The notes beneath the pieces are model-generated. The model made no database searches. It saw only the letters and a list, made by a program, of their open reading frames with translations, and was not told where the DNA came from. From positions 42,097,439 to 42,161,438 of the forward strand of contig NC_086034.1 in assembly GCF_036323735.1 (NCBI RefSeq): a DNA stretch of 64,000 bases, read 5' to 3'. The stretch is from Rattus norvegicus (taxonomy: Eukaryota; Chordata; Mammalia; Rodentia; Muridae). The position numbers and the translations under genes are program-made. This document shows positions 23,381-36,330 of this stretch, piece after piece (positions within the stretch are counted from its first letter, which is position 1; every line of letters starts with the position of its first letter).

Positions 23381-25600
23381 GAATTCGGTTAGTTTCCAAT
23401 AGGCCGCAATAGTAATAAGTGGACTGTTCGGGATATAGAAAAATTTTCACGAATAGAATCAAAATTTCTAGGCGAATTCAGTGAGTTCCCAAAGGGACAT
23501 GCTTGTGTGAGTGTGCTTTTCAATATGTAACAACATTTTAAGGAACGGACTCTAAGTATCATGGTGAATTCAGTAGGTTCCCAATAGGATTCGCATGTAA
23601 TAAGCTTGTTATTCAAGATAGAGCAACGTTTTAAGGAAGGGAAACACTGTTTCTCTGTGAATTCAGTTAGTTCCCAGTAGCAGGCTCTTGTAATATGCGT
23701 ACTTCTAAAGATTTATCAAAATTTGGTGTGCCGTATCTGAGTAACATGGTGAATTCGGTTAGTTCCCAATAGGCCGCAGTAGTAATAAGTGGACTGTTCG
23801 GGATATAGAAAAACATTCACGAATGGACTCAAAATTTCTAGGCGAATTCAGTGAGTTCCCAATGGGACATGCTTGTATGAGTGTGCTTTTCAATATGTAA
23901 CAATATTTTACGGAACGGACTCTAAATATCATGGTGAATTCAGTAGGTTCCCAATAGGATTCACATGTAATAAGCTTGTTATTCAAGATAGAGCAACGTT
24001 TTAAGGAACGGAAACACTGTTTCTCTGTGAATTCAGTTAGTTCCCAGTAGCAGGCTCTTGTAATATGCGTACTTCTAAAGATTTATCAAAATTTGGTGTG
24101 CCGAATCTGAGTAACATGGTGAATTCGGTTACTTTCCAATAGGCCGCAGTAGTAATAAGTGGACTGTTCGGGATATAGAAAAATTTTCACGAATGGACTC
24201 AAAATTTCTAGGCGAATACAGTGAGTTCCCAATGGGACATGCTTGTATGAGTGTACTTTTCAATATGTAACAACATTTTACGGAAAGGACTCTAAGTATC
24301 ATGGTGAATTCAGTAGGTTCCCAATAGGATTCGCATGTAATAAGCTTGTTATTCAAGATAGAGCAACGTTTTAAGGAACGGAAACACTGTTTCTCTGTGA
24401 ATTCAGTTAGTTCCCAGTAGCAGGCTCTTGTAATATGCGTACTTCTAAAGATTTATCAAAATTTGGAGTGCCGAATCTGAGTAACATGGTGAATTCGGTT
24501 AGTTTCCAATAGGCCGCAGTAGTAATAAGTGGACTGTTCGGGATATAGAAAAATTTTCACGAATGGACTCAAAATTTCTAGGCGAATACAGTGAGTTCCC
24601 AATGGGACATGCTTGTATGAGTGTACTTTTCAATATGTAACAACATTTTAAGGAACGGACTCTAAGTATCATGGTGAATTCAGTAGGTTCCCAATAGGAT
24701 TCGCATGTAATAAGCTTGTTATTCAAGATAGTGCAACGTTTTAAGGAACGGAAACACTGATTCTCTGTGAATTCAGTTAGTTCCCAGTAGCAGGCTCTTG
24801 TAATATGCGTACTTCTAAAGATTTATCAAAATTTGGAGTGCCGAATCTGAGTAACATGGTGAATTCGGTTAGTTTCCAATAGGCCGCAGTAGTAATAAGT
24901 GGACTGTTCGGGATATAGAAAAATTTTCACGAATGGACTCAAAATTTCTAGGCGAATACAGTGAGTTCCCAATGGGACATGCTTGTATGAGTGTACTTTT
25001 CAATATGTAACAACATTTTACGGAACGGACTCTAAGTATCATGGTGAATTCAGTAGGTTCCCAATAGGATTCGCATGTAATAAGCTTGTTATTCAAGATA
25101 GAGCAACGTTTTAAGGAACGGAAACACTGTTTCTCTGTGAATTCAGTTAGTTCCCAGTAGCAGGCTCTTGTAATATGCGTACTTCTAAAGATTTATCAAA
25201 ATTTGGAGTGCCGAATCTGAGTAACATGGTGAATTCGGTTAGTTTCCAATAGGCCGCAGTAGTAATAAGTGGACTGTTCGGGATATAGAAAAATTTTCAC
25301 GAATGGACTCAAAATTTCTAGGCGAATACAGTGAGTTCCCAATGGGACATGCTTGTATGAGTGTACTTTTCAATATGTAACAACATTTTAAGGAACGGAC
25401 TCTAAGTATCATGGTGAATTCAGTAGGTTCCCAATAGGATTCGCATGTAATAAGCTTGTTATTCAAGATAGAGCAACGTTTTAAGGAACGGAAACACTGA
25501 TTCTCTGTGAATTCAGTTAGTTCCCAGTAGCAGGCTCTTGTAATATGCGTACTTCTAAAGATTTATCAAAATTTGGTGTGCCGAATCTGAGTAACATTGT
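23381..25600 (+). repeat. Main HOR T-Y-L-R-V-R, unit 4
   Basis: Canonical six-monomer order. A private CCGTATCTG lies in the s4 before Y near 23733. Confidence 0.93.
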
Positions 25601-27450
25601 GAATTCGGTTAGTTTCCAATAGGCCGCAATAGTAATAAGTGGACTGTTCGGGATATAGAAAAATTTTCACGAATAGAATCAAAATTTCTAGGCGAATTCA
25701 GTGAGTTCCCAAAGGGACATGCTTGTGTGAGTGTGCTTTTCAATATGTAACAACATTTTAAGGAACGGACTCTAAGTATCATGGTGAATTCAGTAGGTTC
25801 CCAATAGGATTCGCATGTAATAAGCTTGTTATTCAAGATAGAGCAACGTTTTAAGGAAGGGAAACACTGTTTCTCTGTGAATTCAGTTAGTTCCCAGTAG
25901 CAGGCTCTTGTAATATGCGTACTTCTAAAGATTTATCAAAATTTGGTGTGCCGAATCTGAGTAACATGGTGAATTCGGTTAGTTCCCAATAGGCCGCAGT
26001 AGTAATAAGTGGACTGTTCGGGATATAGAAAAACATTCACGAATGGACTCAAAATTTCTAGGCGAATTCAGTGAGTTCCCAATGGGACATGCTTGTATGA
26101 GTGTGCTTTTCAATATGTAACAATATTTTACGGAACGGACTCTAAATATCATGGTGAATTCAGTAGGTTCCCAATAGGATTCACATGTAATAAGCTTGTT
26201 ATTCAAGATAGAGCAACGTTTTAAGGAACGGAAACACTGTTTCTCTGTGAATTCAGTTAGTTCCCAGTAGCAGGCTCTTGTAATATGCGTACTTCTAAAG
26301 ATTTATCAAAATTTGGTGTGCCGAATCTGAGTAACATGGTGAATTCGGTTACTTTCCAATAGGCCGCAGTAGTAATAAGTGGACTGTTCGGGATATAGAA
26401 AAATTTTCACGAATGGACTCAAAATTTCTAGGCGAATACAGTGAGTTCCCAATGGGACATGCTTGTATGAGTGTACTTTTCAATATGTAACAACATTTTA
26501 CGGAAAGGACTCTAAGTATCATGGTGAATTCAGTAGGTTCCCAATAGGATTCGCATGTAATAAGCTTGTTATTCAAGATAGAGCAACGTTTTAAGGAACG
26601 GAAACACTGTTTCTCTGTGAATTCAGTTAGTTCCCAGTAGCAGGCTCTTGTAATATGCGTACTTCTAAAGATTTATCAAAATTTGGAGTGCCGAATCTGA
26701 GTAACATGGTGAATTCGGTTAGTTTCCAATAGGCCGCAGTAGTAATAAGTGGACTGTTCGGGATATAGAAAAATTTTCACGAATGGACTCAAAATTTCTA
26801 GGCGAATACAGTGAGTTCCCAATGGGACATGCTTGTATGAGTGTACTTTTCAATATGTAACAACATTTTAAGGAACGGACTCTAAGTATCATGGTGAATT
26901 CAGTAGGTTCCCAATAGGATTCGCATGTAATAAGCTTGTTATTCAAGATAGTGCAACGTTTTAAGGAACGGAAACACTGATTCTCTGTGAATTCAGTTAG
27001 TTCCCAGTAGCAGGCTCTTGTAATATGCGTACTTCTAAAGATTTATCAAAATTTGGAGTGCCGAATCTGAGTAACATGGTGAATTCGGTTAGTTTCCAAT
27101 AGGCCGCAGTAGTAATAAGTGGACTGTTCGGGATATAGAAAAATTTTCACGAATGGACTCAAAATTTCTAGGCGAATACAGTGAGTTCCCAATGGGACAT
27201 GCTTGTATGAGTGTACTTTTCAATATGTAACAACATTTTACGGAACGGACTCTAAGTATCATGGTGAATTCAGTAGGTTCCCAATAGGATTCGCATGTAA
27301 TAAGCTTGTTATTCAAGATAGAGCAACGTTTTAAGGAACGGAAACACTGTTTCTCTGTGAATTCAGTTAGTTCCCAGTAGCAGGCTCTTGTAATATGCGT
27401 ACTTCTAAAGATTTATCAAAATTTGGAGTGCCGAATCTGAGTAACATGGT
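25601..27450 (+). repeat. Main HOR, unit 5: T-Y-L-R-V (five monomers)
   Basis: The last R is missing, and the next monomer is an R/T hybrid, so the lost R is fused into the following T. Confidence 0.92.
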
Positions 27451-29670
27451 GAATTCGGTTAGTTTCCAATAGGCCGCAGTAGTAATAAGTGGACTGTTCG
27501 GGATATAGAAAAATTTTCACGAATAGAATCAAAATTTCTAGGCGAATTCAGTGAGTTCCCAAAGGGACATGCTTGTGTGAGTGTGCTTTTCAATATGTAA
27601 CAACATTTTAAGGAACGGACTCTAAGTATCATGGTGAATTCAGTAGGTTCCCAATAGGATTCGCATGTAATAAGCTTGTTATTCAAGATAGAGCAACGTT
27701 TTAAGGAAGGGAAACACTGTTTCTCTGTGAATTCAGTTAGTTCCCAGTAGCAGGCTCTTGTAATATGCGTACTTCTAAAGATTTATCAAAATTTGGTGTG
27801 CCGAATCTGAGTAACATGGTGAATTCGGTTAGTTCCCAATAGGCCGCAGTAGTAATAAGTGGACTGTTCGGGATATAGAAAAACATTCACGAATGGACTC
27901 AAAATTTCTAGGCGAATTCAGTGAGTTCCCAATGGGACATGCTTGTATGAGTGTGCTTTTCAATATGTAACAATATTTTACGGAACGGACTCTAAATATC
28001 ATGGTGAATTCAGTAGGTTCCCAATAGGATTCACATGTAATAAGCTTGTTATTCAAGATAGAGCAACGTTTTAAGGAACGGAAACACTGTTTCTCTGTGA
28101 ATTCAGTTAGTTCCCAGTATCAGGCTCTTGTAATATGCGTACTTCTAAAGATTTATCAAAATTTGGTGTGCCGAATCTGAGTAACATGGTGAATTCGGTT
28201 ACTTTCCAATAGGCCGCAGTAGTAATAAGTGGACTGTTCGGGATATAGAAAAATTTTCACGAATGGACTCAAAATTTCTAGGCGAATACAGTGAGTTCCC
28301 AATGGGACATGCTTGTATGAGTGTACTTTTCAATATGTAACAACATTTTACGGAAAGGACTCTAAGTATCATGGTGAATTCAGTAGGTTCCCAATAGGAT
28401 TCGCATGTAATAAGCTTGTTATTCAAGATAGAGCAACGTTTTAAGGAACGGAAACACTGTTTCTCTGTGAATTCAGTTAGTTCCCAGTAGCAGGCTCTTG
28501 TAATATGCGTACTTCTAAAGATTTATCAAAATTTGGAGTGCCGAATCTGAGTAACATGGTGAATTCGGTTACTTTCCAATAGGCCGCAGTAGTAATAAGT
28601 GGACTGTTCGGGATATAGAAAAATTTTCACGAATGGACTCAAAATTTCTAGGCGAATACAGTGAGTTCCCAATGGGACATGCTTGTATGAGTGTACTTTT
28701 CAATATGTAACAACATTTTAATGAACGGACTCTAAGTATCATGGTGAATTCAGTAGGTTCCCAATAGGATTCGCATGTAATAAGCTTGTTATTCAAGATA
28801 GTGCAAAGTTTTAAGGAACGGAAACACTGATTCTCTGTGAATTCAGTTAGTTCCCAGTAGCAGGCTCTTGTAATATGCGTACTTCTAAAGATTTATCAAA
28901 ATTTGGAGTGCCGAATCTGAGTAACATGGTGAATTCGGTTAGTTTCCAATAGGCCGCAGTAGTAATAAGTGGACTGTTCGGGATATAGAAAAATTTTCAC
29001 GAATGGACTCAAAATTTATAGGCGAATACAGTGAGTTCCCAATGGGACATGCTTGTATGAGTGTACTTTTCAATATGTAACAACATTTTACGGAACGGAC
29101 TCTAAGTATCATGGTGAATTCAGTAGGTTCCCAATAGGATTCGCATGTAATAAGCTTGTTATTCAAGATAGAGCAACGTTTTAAGGAACGGAAACACTGT
29201 TTCTCTGTGAATTCAGTTAGTTCCCAGTAGCAGGCTCTTGTAATATGCGTACTTCTAAAGATTTATCAAAATTTGGAGTGCCGAATCTGAGTAACATGGT
29301 GAATTCGGTTAGTTTCCAATAGGCCACAGTAGTAATAAGTGGACTGTTCGGGATATAGAAAAATTTTCACGAATGGACTCAAAATTTCTAGGCGAATACA
29401 GTGAGTTCCCAATGGGACATGCTTGTATGAGTGTACTTTTCAATATGTAACAACATTTTAAGGAACGGACTCTAAGTATCATGGTGAATTCAGTAGGTTC
29501 CCAATAGGATTCGCATGTAATAAGCTTGTTATTCAAGATAGAGCAACGTTTTAAGGAACGGAAACACTGATTCTCTGTGAATTCAGTTAGTTCCCAGTAG
29601 CAGGCTCTTGTAATATGCGTACTTCTAAAGATTTATCAAAATTTGGTGTGCCGAATCTGAGTAACATTGT
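27451..29670 (+). repeat. Main HOR, unit 6: (R/T)-Y-L-(R/L)-V-R
   Basis: The first monomer starts R-like (preceded by GGAGTGCC and ACATGG, CCGCAGTAG) and becomes T-like at GAATAGAATC, so the switch lies between about 27479 and 27525. The monomer at 28561 is R-class with the L-type GGTTACTTTCC and private AATGAACGG and GTGCAAAG. Other private changes are GTATCAGG near 28120, AAATTTATAGG in V and CCACAG in the last R. Confidence 0.9.
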
Positions 29671-31890
29671 GAATTCGGTTAGTTTCCAATAGGCCGCAAT
29701 AGTAATAAGTGGACTGTTCGGGATATAGAAAAATTTTCACGAATAGAATCAAAATTTCTAGGCGAATTCAGTGAGTTCCCAAAGGGACATGCTTGTGTGA
29801 GTGTGCTTTTCAATATGTAACAACATTTTAAGGAACGGACTCTAAGTATCATGGTGAATTCAGTAGGTTCCCAATAGGATTCGCATGTAATAAGCTTGTT
29901 ATTCAAGATAGAGCAACGTTTTAAGGAAGGGAAACACTGTTTCTCTGTGAATTCAGTTAGTTCCCAGTAGCAGGCTCTTGTAATATGCGTACTTCTAAAG
30001 ATTTATCAAAATTTGGTGTGCCGAATCTGAGTAACATGGTGAATTCGGTTAGTTCCCAATAGGCCGCAGTAGTAATAAGTGGACTGTTCGGGATATAGAA
30101 AAATTTTCACGAATGGACTCAAAATTTCTAGGCGAATTCAGTGAGTTCCCAATGGGACATGCTTGTATGAGTGTGCTTTTCAATATGTAACAATATTTTA
30201 CGGAACGGACTCTAAATATCATGGTGAATTCAGTAGGTTCCCAATAGGATTCACATGTAATAAGCTTGTTATTCAAGATAGAGCAACGTTTTAAGGAACG
30301 GAAACACTGTTTCTCTGTGAATTCAGTTAGTTCCCAGTAGCAGGCTCTTGTAATATGCGTACTTCTAAAGATTTATCAAAATTTGGTGTGCCGAATCTGA
30401 GTAACATGGTGAATTCGGTTACTTTCCAATAGGCCGCAGTAGTAATAAGTGGACTGTTCGGGATATAGAAAAATTTTCACGAATGGACTCAAAATTTCTA
30501 GGCGAATACAGTGAGTTCCCAATGGGACATGCTTGTATGAGTGTACTTTTCAATATGTAACAACATTTTACGGAAAGGACTCTAAGTATCATGGTGAATT
30601 CAGTAGGTTCCCAATAGGATTCGCATGTAATAAGCTTGTTATTCAAGATAGAGCAACGTTTTAAGGAACGGAAACACTGTTTCTCTGTGAATTCAGTTAG
30701 TTCCCAGTAGCAGGCTCTTGTAATATGCGTACTTCTAAAGATTTATCAAAATTTGGAGTGCCGAATCTGAGTAACATGGTGAATTCGGTTAGTTTCCAAT
30801 AGGCCGCAGTAGTAATAAGTGGACTGTTCGGGATATAGAAAAATTTTCACGAATGGACTCAAAATTTCTAGGCGAATACAGTGAGTTCCCAATGGGACAT
30901 GCTTGTATGAGTGTACTTTTCAATATGTAACAACATTTTAAGGAACGGACTCTAAGTATCATGGTGAATTCAGTAGGTTCCCAATAGGATTCGCATGTAA
31001 TAAGCTTGTTATTCAAGATAGTGCAACGTTTTAAGGAACGGAAACACTGATTCTCTGTGAATTCAGTTAGTTCCCAGTAGCAGGCTCTTGTAATATGCGT
31101 ACTTCTAAAGATTTATCAAAATTTGGAGTGCCGAATCTGAGTAACATGGTGAATTCGGTTAGTTTCCAATAGGCCGCAGTAGTAATAAGTGGACTGTTCG
31201 GGATATAGAAAAATTTTCACGAATGGACTCAAAATTTCTAGGCGAATACAGTGAGTTCCCAATGGGACATGCTTGTATGAGTGTACTTTTCAATATGTAA
31301 CAACATTTTACGGAACGGACTCTAAGTATCATGGTGAATTCAGTAGGTTCCCAATAGGATTCGCATGTAATAAGCTTGTTATTCAAGATAGAGCAACGTT
31401 TTAAGGAACGGAAACACTGTTTCTCTGTGAATTCAGTTAGTTCCCAGTAGCAGGCTCTTGTAATATGCGTACTTCTAAAGATTTATCAAAATTTGGAGTG
31501 CCGAATCTGAGTAACATGGTGAATTCGGTTAGTTTCCAATAGGCCGCAGTAGTAATAAGTGGACAGTTCGGGATATAGAAAAATTTTCACGAATGGACTC
31601 AAAATTTCTAGGCGAATACAGTGAGTTCCCAATGGGACATGCTTGTATGAGTGTACTTTTCAATATGTAACAACATTTTAAGGAACGGACTCTAAGTATC
31701 ATGGTGAATTCAGTAGGTTCCCAATAGGATTCGCATGTAATAAGCTTGTTATTCAAGATAGAGCAACGTTTTAAGGAACGGAAACACTGATTCTCTGTGA
31801 ATTCAGTTAGTTCCCAGTAGCAGGCTCTTGTAATATGCGTACTTCTAAAGATTTATCAAAATTTGGTGTGCCGAATCTGAGTAACATTGT
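29671..31890 (+). repeat. Main HOR T-Y-L-R-V-R, unit 7
   Basis: The Y at 30041 has the common AAAAATTTTCACG instead of AAAAACATTCACG but keeps all other Y marks, a short conversion patch or two substitutions. The last R carries GGACAGTTCG, a marker that recurs in later units. Confidence 0.92.
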
Positions 31891-34110
31891 GAATTCGGTT
31901 AGTTTCCAATAGGCCGCAATAGTAATAAGTGGACTGTTCGGGATATAGAAAAATTTTCACGAATAGAATCAAAATTTCTAGGCGAATTCAGTGAGTTCCC
32001 AAAGGGACATGCTTGTGTGAGTGTGCTTTTCAATATGTAACAACATTTTAAGGAACGGACTCTAAGTATCATGGTGAATTCAGTAGGTTCCCAATAGGAT
32101 TCGCATGTAATAAGCTTGTTATTCAAGATAGAGCAACGTTTTAAGGAAGGGAAACACTGTTTCTCTGTGAATTCAGTTAGTTCCCAGTAGCAGGCTCTTG
32201 TAATATGCGTACTTCTAAAGATTTATCAAAATTTGGTGTGCCGAATCTGAGTAACATGGTGAATTCGGTTAGTTCCCAATAGGCCGCAGTAGTAATAAGT
32301 GGACTGTTCGGGATATAGAAAAACATTCACGAATGGACTCAAAATTTCTAGGCGAATTCAGTGAGTTCCCAATGGGACATGCTTGTATGAGTGTGCTTTT
32401 CAATATGTAACAATATTTTACGGAACGGACTCTAAATATCATGGTGAATTCAGTAGGTTCCCAATAGGATTCACATGTAATAAGCTTGTTATTCAAGATA
32501 GAGCAACGTTTTAAGGAACGGAAACACTGTTTCTCTGTGAATTCAGTTAGTTCCCAGTAGCAGGCTCTTGTAATATGCGTACTTCTAAAGATTTATCAAA
32601 ATTTGGTGTGCCGAATCTGAGTAACATGGTGAATTCGGTTACTTTCCAATAGGCCGCAGTAGTAATAAGTGGACTGTTCGGGATATAGAAAAATTTTCAC
32701 GAATGGACTCAAAATTTCTAGGCGAATACAGTGAGTTCCCAATGGGACATGCTTGTATGAGTGTACTTTTCAATATGTAACAACATTTTACGGAAAGGAC
32801 TCTAAGTATCATGGTGAATTCAGTAGGTTCCCAATAGGATTCGCATGTAATAAGCTTGTTATTCAAGATAAAGCAACGTTTTAAGGAACGGAAACACTGT
32901 TTCTCTGTGAATTCAGTTAGTTCCCAGTAGCAGGCTCTTGTAATATGCGTACTTCTAAAGATTTATCAAAATTTGGAGTGCCGAATCTGAGTAACATGGT
33001 GAATTCGGTTAGTTTCCAATAGGCCGCAGTAGTAATAAGTGGACTGTTCGGGATATAGAAAAATTTTCACGAATGGACTCAAAATTTCTAGGCGAATACA
33101 GTGAGTTCCCAATGGGACATGCTTGTATGAGTGTACTTTTCAATATGTAACAACATTTTAAGGAACGGACTCTAAGTATCATGGTGAATTCAGTAGGTTC
33201 CCAATAGGATTCGCATGTAATAAGCTTGTTATTCAAGATAGTGCAACGTTTTAAGGAACGGAAACACTGATTCTCTGTGAATTCAGTTAGTTCCCAGTAG
33301 CAGGCTCTTGTAATATGCGTACTTCTAAAGATTTATCAAAATTTGGAGTGCCGAATCTGAGTAACATGGTGAATTCGGTTAGTTTCCAATAGGCCGCAGT
33401 AGTAATAAGTGGACTGTTCGGGATATAGAAAAATTTTCACGAATGGACTCAAAATTTCTAGGCGAATACAGTGAGTTCCCAATGGGACATGCTTGTATGA
33501 GTGTACTTTTCAATATGTAACAACATTTTACGGAACGGACTCTAAGTATCATGGTGAATTCAGTAGGTTCCCAATAGGATTCGCATGTAATAAGCTTGTT
33601 ATTCAAGATAGAGCAACGTTTTAAGGAACGGAAACACTGTTTCTCTGTGAATTCAGTTAGTTCCCAGTAGCAGGCTCTTGTAATATGCGTACTTCTAAAG
33701 ATTTATCAAAATTTGGAGTGCCGAATCTGAGTAACATGGTGAATTCGGTTAGTTTCCCATAGGCCGCAGTAGTAATAAGTGGACTGTTCGGGATATAGAA
33801 AAATTTTCACGAATGGACTCAAAATTTCTAGGCGAATACAGTGAGTTCCCAATGGGACATGCTTGTATGAGTGTACTTTTCAATATGTAACAACATTTTA
33901 AGGAACGGACTCTAAGTATCATGGTGAATTCAGTAGGTTCCCAATAGGATTCGCATGTAATAAGCTTGTTATTCAAGATAGAGCAACGTTTTAAGGAACG
34001 GAAACACTGATTCTCTGTGAATTCAGTTAGTTCCCAGTAGCAGGCTCTTGTAATATGCGTACTTCTAAAGATTTATCAAAATTTGGTGTGCCGAATCTGA
34101 GTAACATTGT
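31891..34110 (+). repeat. Main HOR T-Y-L-R-V-R, unit 8
   Basis: Canonical order. Private changes are GATAAAGC in L (near 32870) and TTTCCCATAGG in the last R, which lacks the GGACAG marker. Confidence 0.93.
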
Positions 34111-36330
34111 GAATTCGGTTAGTTTCCAATAGGCCGCAATAGTAATAAGTGGACTGTTCGGGATATAGAAAAATTTTCACGAATAGAATCAAAATTTCTA
34201 GGCGAATTCAGTGAGTTCCCAAAGGGACATGCTTGTGTGAGTGTGCTTTTCAATATGTAACAACATTTTAAGGAACGGACTCTAAGTATCATGGTGAATT
34301 CAGTAGGTTCCCAATAGGATTCGCATGTAATAAGCTTGTTATTCAAGATAGAGCAACGTTTTAAGGAAGGGAAACACTGTTTCTCTGTGAATTCAGTTAG
34401 TTCCCAGTAGCAGGCTCTTGTAATATGCGTACTTCTAAAGATTTATCAAAATTTGGTGTGCCGAATCTGAGTAACATGGTGAATTCGGTTAGTTCCCAAT
34501 AGGCCGCAGTAGTAATAAGTGGACTGTTCGGGATATAGAAAAACATTCACGAATGGACTCAAAATTTCTAGGCGAATTCAGTGAGTTCCCAATGGGACAT
34601 GCTTGTATGAGTGTGCTTTTCAATATGTAACAATATTTTACGGAACGGACTCTAAATATCATGGTGAATTCAGTAGGTTCCCAATAGGATTCACATGTAA
34701 TAAGCTTGTTATTCAAGATAGAGCAACGTTTTAAGGAACGGAAACACTGTTTCTCTGTGAATTCAGTTAGTTCCCAGTAGCAGGCTCTTGTAATATGCGT
34801 ACTTCTAAAGATTTATCAAAATTTGGTGTGCCGAATCTGAGTAACATGGTGAATTCGGTTACTTTCCAATAGGCCGCAGTAGTAATAAGTGGACTGTTCG
34901 GGATATAGAAAAATTTTCACCAATGGACTCAAAATTTCTAGGCGAATACAGTGAGTTCCCAATGGGACATGCTTGTATGAGTGTACTTTTCAATATGTAA
35001 CAACATTTTACGGAAAGGACTCTAAGTATCATGGTGAATTCAGTAGGTTCCCAATAGGATTCGCATGTAATAAGCTTGTTATTCAAGATAGAGCAACGTT
35101 TTAAGGAACGGAAACACTGTTTCTCTGTGAATTCAGTTAGTTCCCAGTAGCAGGCTCTTGTAATATGCGTACTTCTAAAGATTTATCAAAATTTGGAGTG
35201 CCGAATCTGAGTAACATGGTGAATTCGGTTAGTTTCCAATAGGCCGCAGTAGTAATAAGTGGACTGTTCGGGATATAGAAAAATTTTCACGAATGGACTC
35301 AAAATTTCTAGGCGAATACAGTGAGTTCCCAATGGGACATGCTTGTATGAGTGTACTTTTCAATATGTAACAACATTTTAAGGAACGGACTCTAAGTATC
35401 ATGGTGAATTCAGTAGGTTCCCAATAGGATTCGCATGTAATAAGCTTGTTATTCAAGATAGTGCAACGTTTTAAGGAACGGAAACACTGATTCTCTGTGA
35501 ATTCAGTTAGTTCCCAGTAGCAGGCTCTTGTAATATGCGTACTTCTAAAGATTTATCAAAATTTGGAGTGCCGAATCTGAGTAACATGGTGAATTCGGTT
35601 AGTTTCCAATAGGCCGCAGTAGTAATAAGTGGACTGTTCGGGATATAGAAAAATTTTCACGAATGGACTCAAAATTTCTAGGCGAATACAGTGAGTTCCC
35701 AATGGGACATGCTTGTATGAGTGTACTTTTCAATATGTAACAACATTTTACGGAACGGACTCTAAGTATCATGGTGAATTCAGTAGGTTCCCAATAGGAT
35801 TCGCATGTAATAAGCTTGTTATTCAAGATAGAGCAACGTTTTAAGGAACGGAAACACTGTTTCTCTGTGAATTCAGTTAGTTCCCAGTAGCAGGCTCTTG
35901 TAATATGCGTACTTCTAAAGATTTATCAAAATTTGGAGTGCCGAATCTGAGTAACATGGTGAATTCGGTTAGTTTCCAATAGGCCGCAGTAGTAATAAGT
36001 GGACAGTTCGGGATATAGAAAAATTTTCACGAATGGACTCAAAATTTCTAGGCGAATACAGTGAGTTCCCAATGGGACATGCTTGTATGAGTGTACTTTT
36101 CAATATGTAACAACATTTTAAGGAACGGACTCTAAGTATCATGGTGAATTCAGTAGGTTCCCAATAGGATTCGCATGTAATAAGCTTGTTATTCAAGATA
36201 GAGCAACGTTTTAAGGAACGGAAACACTGATTCTCTGTGAATTCAGTTAGTTCCCAGTAGCAGGCTCTTGTAATATGCGTACTTCTAAAGATTTATCAAA
36301 ATTTGGTGTGCCGAATCTGAGTAACATTGT
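34111..36330 (+). repeat. Main HOR T-Y-L-R-V-R, unit 9
   Basis: Canonical order. The L has a private TTTTCACCAATGG near 34920, and the last R carries GGACAGTTCG. Confidence 0.93.
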